In this document: piece after piece, positions 59,480-64,000 of the stretch
How positions within the stretch are numbered: position 1 is the first letter of the stretch
Layout of the letters: every line of letters begins with the position of its first letter
Origin: Speluncibacter jeojiensis
GTDB lineage: Bacteria; Actinomycetota; Actinomycetes; Mycobacteriales; Mycobacteriaceae
DNA length: 64,000 nt
Reading direction: 5' to 3'
Assembly (NCBI RefSeq): GCF_029589495.1
Contig: NZ_JAAIVF010000003.1
Coordinates: forward strand, 424,312-488,311
Position numbers and translations under genes: made by a program
Notes under the pieces: generated by a model
Seen by the model: the letters and a program-made list of their open reading frames with translations, nothing else
Told to the model about the DNA's origin: nothing
The model's database searches: none

Positions 59480-61321
59480 ATGCCCCCGCTCCGTTCCCGA
59501 ACCACCACTGCCGGCCGCAACGCCGCCGGCGCCCGCGCCCTGTGGCGGGCGACCGGCATGACCGATTCCGATTTCGGCAAACCCATTGTGGCCATTGCGA
59601 ACTCGTACACGCAGTTCGTCCCCGGACACGTGCACCTGAAGAACGTCGGCGAGATCGTCGCCGAGGCGGTCCGGGCCGCGGGCGGCGTGCCGCGCGAGTT
59701 CCACACCATCGCGGTCGACGACGGCATCGCGATGGGTCACGGCGGCATGCTGTACTCGCTGCCGAGCCGCGAGATCATCGCGGACTCCGTGGAATACATG
59801 GTCAACGCGCACACCGCGGACGCACTGGTGTGCATCTCGAACTGCGACAAGATCACCCCGGGCATGCTCAATGCCGCCATGCGCCTGAACATCCCGACCG
59901 TCTTCGTCTCGGGCGGCCCCATGGAGGCCGGCAAGGCCGTCGTCGTGAACGGCGTCGCCCAGGCCCCCACGGACCTGATCACCGCGATCTCCGCGAGCGC
60001 CAGCGAAGCCGTCACCGACGAGGGCCTCGACGAGGTCGAGCGCAGCGCGTGTCCCACCTGCGGTTCGTGCTCCGGCATGTTCACCGCCAACTCGATGAAC
60101 TGCCTGACCGAGGCGCTCGGGCTCGCGCTGCCCGGCAACGGTTCCACGCTCGCCACCCACGGGGCGCGCCGCGCACTGTTCCAGCGGGCCGGCACGGTCG
60201 TCGTCGAGGCCGCCAAGCGCTGGTACCAGGACGACGACGCATCGGTGCTGCCGCGGAACGTGGCCTCCCCCAAGGCTTTCCGCAACGCCATGGCGCTGGA
60301 TGTCGCGATGGGCGGGTCCACCAACACCGTCCTGCACACGCTCGCGGCGGCGCAGGAGGGGGAGGTCGATTTCGACCTGACCACCATCGACGAGATCAGC
60401 CGCCGCGTGCCGTGTCTGTCGAAGGTGTCGCCCAACTCCGACTATCACATGGAGGACGTGCACCGCGCCGGCGGAATCCCCGCACTGCTCGGCGAGCTGC
60501 GCCGGGCCGGGCTGCTGGAGACCGACGTCACGACCGTGCACACCCGCACGATCGACGAGTGGCTCGACACCTGGGACATCCGCTCCGGCAAGGCGAGTGA
60601 CGAGGCGCTCGAGTTGTTCCACGCGGCGCCGGGCGGGGTCCGGACCACCGAACCGTTCTCGACGAACAACCGCTGGAGTTCGCTGGACACCGACGCGGAG
60701 GGCGGCTGCATCCGCGACCTGGAGCACGCGTACACGGTCGAGGGCGGGCTCTGCGTGCTGCGCGGCAACATCGCACTCGACGGCGCGATCCTCAAGACCG
60801 CGGGCATCGACGAAGACCTGTTCACCTTCGAGGGGCCGGCACTGGTGGTCGAGTCGCAGGAGGAGGCGGTCTCGATGATCCTGGGCAAGAAGGTCTCCCC
60901 CGGTGACGTGGTGGTGGTGCGGTACGAGGGACCGGCGGGCGGCCCGGGCATGCAGGAGATGCTGCACCCGACGTCGTTCCTCAAGGGGCTCGGTCTGGGC
61001 AAGGTCTGCGCGCTGATCACCGACGGCCGCTTCTCCGGCGGCACCTCGGGATTGTCGATCGGGCACGTGTCGCCCGAGGCCGCGGCAGGCGGCACGATCG
61101 GCCTGGTCGAGAACGGCGACCGGATCCGCATCGACGTGCCCACCCGCGCGATCGAACTGCTCGTCGACGACGAGACCCTCGCCCAGCGCCGCGCGAAGAT
61201 GGAGTCCTCCGAGCGTCCGTGGCAGCCCGTCGACCGGGAACGTACGGTCACCACGGCGCTGCGCGCCTACGCGGCACTGGCCACCTCGGCCGACAAGGGC
61301 GCGGTCCGACGGGTGCCGTGA
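59480..61321 (+). CDS. ilvD: Dihydroxy-acid dehydratase
   Basis: 613-residue iron-sulfur dehydratase, third common step of valine and isoleucine synthesis. Cluster cysteines are visible in [11 protein letters not shown] and [16 protein letters not shown], and in the early substrate loop. ATG 59480 has AGAGG seven bases upstream; the open frame upstream overlaps cfp6 and is not used. In M. tuberculosis ilvD is elsewhere (Rv0189c, from memory); here it joins the ilvBNC neighbourhood on the opposite strand. Confidence 0.97.
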   Translation: MPPLRSRTTTAGRNAAGARALWRATGMTDSDFGKPIVAIANSYTQFVPGHVHLKNVGEIVAEAVRAAGGVPREFHTIAVDDGIAMGHGGMLYSLPSREIIADSVEYMVNAHTADALVCISNCDKITPGMLNAAMRLNIPTVFVSGGPMEAGKAVVVNGVAQAPTDLITAISASASEAVTDEGLDEVERSACPTCGSCSGMFTANSMNCLTEALGLALPGNGSTLATHGARRALFQRAGTVVVEAAKRWYQDDDASVLPRNVASPKAFRNAMALDVAMGGSTNTVLHTLAAAQEGEVDFDLTTIDEISRRVPCLSKVSPNSDYHMEDVHRAGGIPALLGELRRAGLLETDVTTVHTRTIDEWLDTWDIRSGKASDEALELFHAAPGGVRTTEPFSTNNRWSSLDTDAEGGCIRDLEHAYTVEGGLCVLRGNIALDGAILKTAGIDEDLFTFEGPALVVESQEEAVSMILGKKVSPGDVVVVRYEGPAGGPGMQEMLHPTSFLKGLGLGKVCALITDGRFSGGTSGLSIGHVSPEAAAGGTIGLVENGDRIRIDVPTRAIELLVDDETLAQRRAKMESSERPWQPVDRERTVTTALRAYAALATSADKGAVRRVP

Positions 61322-61343
61322 CAACTGCTCGAAACGAATGAAG

Positions 61344-61375
61344 CGGCCGGCTGCGGGAACTCCCGCGGCCGGCCG
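61344..61375. terminator. Bidirectional hairpin between ilvD and the DoxX gene
   Basis: A 15-bp stem with one G-T pair, CGGCCGGCTGCGGGA at 61344-61358 and TCCCGCGGCCGGCCG at 61361-61375, followed by GTTT. It lies between convergent genes. Confidence 0.75.
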
Positions 61376-61394
61376 TTTCGGTTCACTCGATGGA

Positions 61395-62240
61395 TCAGCG
61401 GAACGGGTTGGCGTCGTTGAAGACCACCCACATCGCGACGCCAGCGGCGACGCCGAGCACGAGCAGCGCCAGCGAGCCGAGGAACGGCCGGGTCGCCCAC
61501 TTGCGCCCGTAGTCCAGGGCGATCCGGCCCGGTCCGGTCAGCGCGATCGCCGCGGCGCCGAGCGCCACGACCGTCGGGTACTCGACGCCCTTGGGGACGA
61601 AGAACTGGAATCCGGGTTCGGCCGCCTGGGTGAAGCACCAGGCGTTGACCATCACGCCCACCGCGGCGGCCGCCCCGACGGGGGTGAGCAGGCCGAGTAC
61701 CAGCAGCACACCTGCGACCAGCTCGGTGACCGGACCGGCGATGGCCAGCGCGTGCGCATGCTGGTAGCCCGCGTCGACGAGCACCTGCCGGAATCCGTCG
61801 ATGCCGGGGCCGTTCCACCAGCCGAAGAGCTTCTGCAATCCGTGCGCGATCAGCACGCCGCCGATCGCGATCCGCAGCAGCAGCAACCCCAGGTCGATCG
61901 TCCCCCGCTTGGGCTGTGGCGGCTCCTCCAGATGCGAGTCCATCTCGGCCACCACGGATTCGGGTTCGCGGCGAGCGGTGGTGAGGTCCTCGTAGCTGGG
62001 AGCGTCGTACATGGGCAACCGCACCGTGGCCTTCTCGGACTCCGGCAGGTCGGCCTCGGTGCTCAGGACCTGCGTGCGGTCGAACGCGAGGGTGCCGGAG
62101 CCAGACTGGGCCTGCAGGTGTTCCACCGGAATCTGCTCGGTCGGCTCGTCGAACGGGCTCGAACCCGACTCGACGCCGGGGTCCGACGACTTCTCCGGGT
62201 TCGCGGGTTGTTCCGGCTGATCGCGGGCGTCATCGTTCAC
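61395..62240 (-). CDS. DoxX family membrane protein
   Basis: 281-residue protein corresponding to Rv3005c. The N-terminal 115 residues are acidic and hydrophilic. Four transmembrane helices (about 120-270) form the DoxX domain, with LLLRIAIGGVLIAHGLQKLFGWW and TPVGAAAAVGVMVNAW. In mycobacteria the homologue belongs to the membrane-associated oxidoreductase complex with SodA and SseA; neither gene is here. GTG 62240 lacks a ribosome site, but TACGCT lies six bases upstream, so the mRNA may be leaderless. Confidence 0.86.
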   Translation of the reverse strand: MNDDARDQPEQPANPEKSSDPGVESGSSPFDEPTEQIPVEHLQAQSGSGTLAFDRTQVLSTEADLPESEKATVRLPMYDAPSYEDLTTARREPESVVAEMDSHLEEPPQPKRGTIDLGLLLLRIAIGGVLIAHGLQKLFGWWNGPGIDGFRQVLVDAGYQHAHALAIAGPVTELVAGVLLVLGLLTPVGAAAAVGVMVNAWCFTQAAEPGFQFFVPKGVEYPTVVALGAAAIALTGPGRIALDYGRKWATRPFLGSLALLVLGVAAGVAMWVVFNDANPFR

Positions 62241-62326
62241 GGGGCGAGCGTAGTTTGCGAGCGCTCGCCGCTGCGGTATTCGACCGGGGCGTGGCGAATC
62301 GAGCCGGATTCCGTACTGTCGATGCC

Positions 62327-63547
62327 GTGCCATCGGTAAAGGGGCCTTCGACCGCCCCCCAGCGCAAGCGGCGTCCTCGCGGAACGAACCGCCGCGCACG
62401 CGGGAGTGCGCGGGTCGCCGCGGTGACGATCTTCACAGCCTGTGCGATGGTGTCGGCGGGGTGCGCGCAATTCGAGAACGCCGACTCCGGCACGTTCCAT
62501 CCGGCACCCAGTTTCGGGGCGGGCGCCCAGGTTCAGCCCGAGGTGCCCAGTGCTCCGAACCCGAGCCCGGCGCCGCAACCAGGTCAGCCCAAGCCGCCAC
62601 CGCCGGCCCCCTGCGTCGACCCCGATCCGAACGTGGTGGCCACCTGCCTCGGCAGCGTCGGCGCGGTCGTGGTGCTACCCGACGGATCGGGCGCGGTGGT
62701 CGGTGAGCGTGACACCGGCCGGATCCTGCGTGTCGTCCCGGGCCGGCCACCGACACAGATCGCACAGATCCCGGTCGACGCCGCCGGAGACGGCGGATTG
62801 ACTGCGCTCGCGTTGTCGCCGACCTTCGACGAGGACCAACTGATCTACGCGTACGTCACCACCTCGTCCGACAACCGGGTGGTCCGGGTCGCACCGGGCG
62901 ATGTCCCGAAGACGGTGTACTCCGGAATCCCCCGGGGCGCCACCGGAAACGCCGGAGCGCTCGCGTTCACCGGTAAGCAGAGTCTGCTCGTGCTGACCGG
63001 CGACGCAGGAGATCCGGCCGCCGCGAAGGATCCCGCATCCCTCGCCGGCAAGCTGCTGCGTCTGACCGCGCTGACCGCCGGTGCTCAGTCCAGTGAGCCG
63101 CCCCCGCAACAGGTCTCGTCAGGATTCGGCGCCGCCGGCGGGTTGTGCGTCGACCGTTCGAGCGGCACCGCCTGGGTCACCGATCGCGGAGCCACCCAGG
63201 ACCGGTTGCAGCGGGTCTCCCCCGACGGCGCGGCCGTCTCGACGGTGTGGACCTGGCCGGACCGGCCGGGCGTGGCCGGATGCGGAGCCTCCGGCGATCT
63301 GGTGGCCATCGCACTGACCGGCGCCAAGGAGGTGGCGGTGATCACGCTCGACAAGGACACCGGTGCAGTCAACGGGACCCCGATTCCGGTGGCCCAGAAC
63401 CAGTACGGCCGGCTCGGCAGCGCCGATCTGGGCCCCGACGGCACCATCTGGGTGGGCACCGTGAACAAATCCGGCGGCGATCCCGGGCCGACCGACGACC
63501 GGGTGGTCCGTATTCCGCTGCCCAAACCGAGCGGCGGCCGCGACTAG
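62327..63547 (+). CDS. lppZ: LppZ-like lipoprotein (sorbosone dehydrogenase-type propeller)
   Basis: 406-residue exported lipoprotein, homologous to LppZ (Rv3006). A long Arg-rich N-terminus precedes a signal segment and a lipobox (VSAGC, modified Cys46). A Pro-rich linker (about 50-80) leads to a beta-propeller of the glucose/sorbosone dehydrogenase group, with repeated Gly/Asp-rich blades. Whether it is an active dehydrogenase is unknown. GTG 62327 has no ribosome site, but TACTGT (62314-62319) lies seven bases before it, which suggests a leaderless mRNA; GTG 62291 is an alternative. Confidence 0.85.
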   Translation: MPSVKGPSTAPQRKRRPRGTNRRARGSARVAAVTIFTACAMVSAGCAQFENADSGTFHPAPSFGAGAQVQPEVPSAPNPSPAPQPGQPKPPPPAPCVDPDPNVVATCLGSVGAVVVLPDGSGAVVGERDTGRILRVVPGRPPTQIAQIPVDAAGDGGLTALALSPTFDEDQLIYAYVTTSSDNRVVRVAPGDVPKTVYSGIPRGATGNAGALAFTGKQSLLVLTGDAGDPAAAKDPASLAGKLLRLTALTAGAQSSEPPPQQVSSGFGAAGGLCVDRSSGTAWVTDRGATQDRLQRVSPDGAAVSTVWTWPDRPGVAGCGASGDLVAIALTGAKEVAVITLDKDTGAVNGTPIPVAQNQYGRLGSADLGPDGTIWVGTVNKSGGDPGPTDDRVVRIPLPKPSGGRD

Positions 63548-63683
63548 AGACGAGGAACACCTGGCGTCGGACTGCTTTCCCGCCGTCGCGCTCACGATCG
63601 CGAATCTCGACGGCAGGCCAGTCGGATTCGTCGGCACGCACGACGGCAACCTGGAGATGCTGTTCGTCGACGAGGCGAGTCGG
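63546..63683 (+). pseudogene. Remnant of a GNAT family acetyltransferase
   Basis: The frame starting at 63546 encodes about 46 residues that read like the middle of a GNAT acetyltransferase: LTIANLDGRPVGFVGTHDG followed by NLEMLFVDEASR, the strand before the acetyl-CoA loop. Similarity stops abruptly at 63683; the expected GxGxG-type acetyl-CoA loop and C-terminal half are missing, and the frame ends at TAG 63771-63773. There is no start codon, and the fragment begins on the lppZ stop codon. It is a decayed fragment, not a working gene. Confidence 0.6.
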
Positions 63684-63857
63684 CCGTATCCGCTGCTTCA
63701 TCTGTGCCTTGGCGCTGCCACGCCTCCGCCTACCCATGGGTCGCCGGCAGATCGCTGGCCCACCCTGTCCTAGCTTCCAGTCGGGTGCCCACCTCCATTC
63801 GACTTCGCACCGCACACTCACGAAATCGGCTCCATGTCATGACCAATCACACACACT

Positions 63858-63871
63858 CGAACATGTGTTCG
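63858..63871. promoter_or_regulatory. LexA-type SOS box
   Basis: CGAAC-ATGT-GTTCG matches the actinobacterial/Gram-positive LexA consensus CGAAC-N4-GTTCG exactly, with T on the 5' side as in TCGAAC. It lies 15 bases before the start of the DUF222 gene. Confidence 0.75.
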
Positions 63872-63885
63872 TGTAATGTGTGGTC

Positions 63886-64000
63886 ATGGGGATCGGGGAG
63901 ATCAGGGGTGACGAGCAGACCGCCGCGCTGCTCGATACCGAGCTGTGGCAGCTCAGTGACGCTCAGCTGATCGAAGCCATCCCCGCCGTCACCGAACAGA
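63886..64000 (+). CDS. DUF222 / 13E12-repeat family protein, N-terminal part
   Basis: The frame runs off the window after 38 residues: MGIGEIRGDEQTAALLDTEL and then WQLSDAQLIEAIPAVTEQ. This opening is typical of the DUF222 (13E12 REP) family, which usually ends in an HNH endonuclease domain; the domain itself is outside the window. ATG 63886 is close behind TAATGT (63874-63879), so it may be leaderless; GTG 63880 is an alternative. In M. tuberculosis several 13E12 genes carry SOS boxes and respond to DNA damage, which fits the box just upstream. Confidence 0.65.
   Translation, partial: MGIGEIRGDEQTAALLDTELWQLSDAQLIEAIPAVTEQ

Overview
This is 64 kb of high-GC actinobacterial chromosome. It almost certainly comes from a mycolic-acid-type member of the Mycobacteriales; Gordonia or a close relative fits best, but I cannot prove the genus. 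The main argument is gene order. From memory, most of the window follows two blocks of the M. tuberculosis chromosome: smc to sepIVA (Rv2922c-Rv2927c) and coaD to lppZ (Rv2965c-Rv3006). SepIVA, HupB with a Lys/Ala tail, FbiD-type CofC, the two-domain MutT1, Cfp6, LppZ and a 13E12/DUF222 gene at the right edge all fit. GTG starts are frequent, one start is TTG, and several promoters look leaderless.

Layout. 1-3.6 kb: an AurF-like diiron oxygenase and a sodium:solute symporter followed by an overlapping 43-residue partner. 3.6-8.2 kb (- strand): smc, acylphosphatase and an OsmC-like protein. 8.2-17.7 kb (- strand): a complete kdp potassium system reading small ORF-kdpF-A-B-C-D-E, preceded by an AGCS amino-acid symporter; this block separates genes that are neighbours in M. 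tuberculosis. 17.8-22.6 kb: mutM, rnc, rpmF, yceD, sepIVA, coaD and rsmD. sepIVA and coaD are direct neighbours, so the PDIM/phenolic glycolipid locus found between them in M. tuberculosis is absent. 22.7-30.2 kb: pyruvate carboxylase, recG and a DAK2-domain kinase. 30.4-40.7 kb: rpmB, ung, thiL, an Lrp-type ligand-binding protein, a DUF3515 protein, ddl, gpsA, fbiD, ppk, mutT1 and hupB. 40.8-51.2 kb: leuD and leuC with a divergent IclR regulator, a PPOX protein, a DUF5302 protein, tRNA-Glu, tRNA-Gln, gltX, bluB, an acyl-CoA ligase, an FAH-family enzyme and an MFS transporter. 51.3-61.3 kb: leuB, serA, a secreted trypsin-like protease, ilvC-ilvN-ilvB with a leader-peptide attenuator, cfp6 and ilvD. 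61.4-64 kb: a DoxX protein, lppZ, a decayed GNAT acetyltransferase fragment and the start of a DUF222 gene behind a LexA-type SOS box.

How the genes work together. ilvB, ilvN, ilvC, ilvD, leuB, leuC and leuD supply nearly all of valine and leucine synthesis. They appear to be controlled by transcription attenuation upstream of ilvB and probably by the IclR protein next to leuC. gltX is linked to both tRNA substrates of a non-discriminating GluRS. kdp is a potassium-scavenging operon whose own sensor and regulator are encoded at its end.

No CRISPR array, insertion sequence, prophage or obviously new multi-gene system is visible. The best new observations are small: the probably leaderless ilvB leader peptide, the microprotein translationally coupled to kdpF, the 43-residue symporter partner, and the SOS-box/GNAT-scar junction at the right edge.
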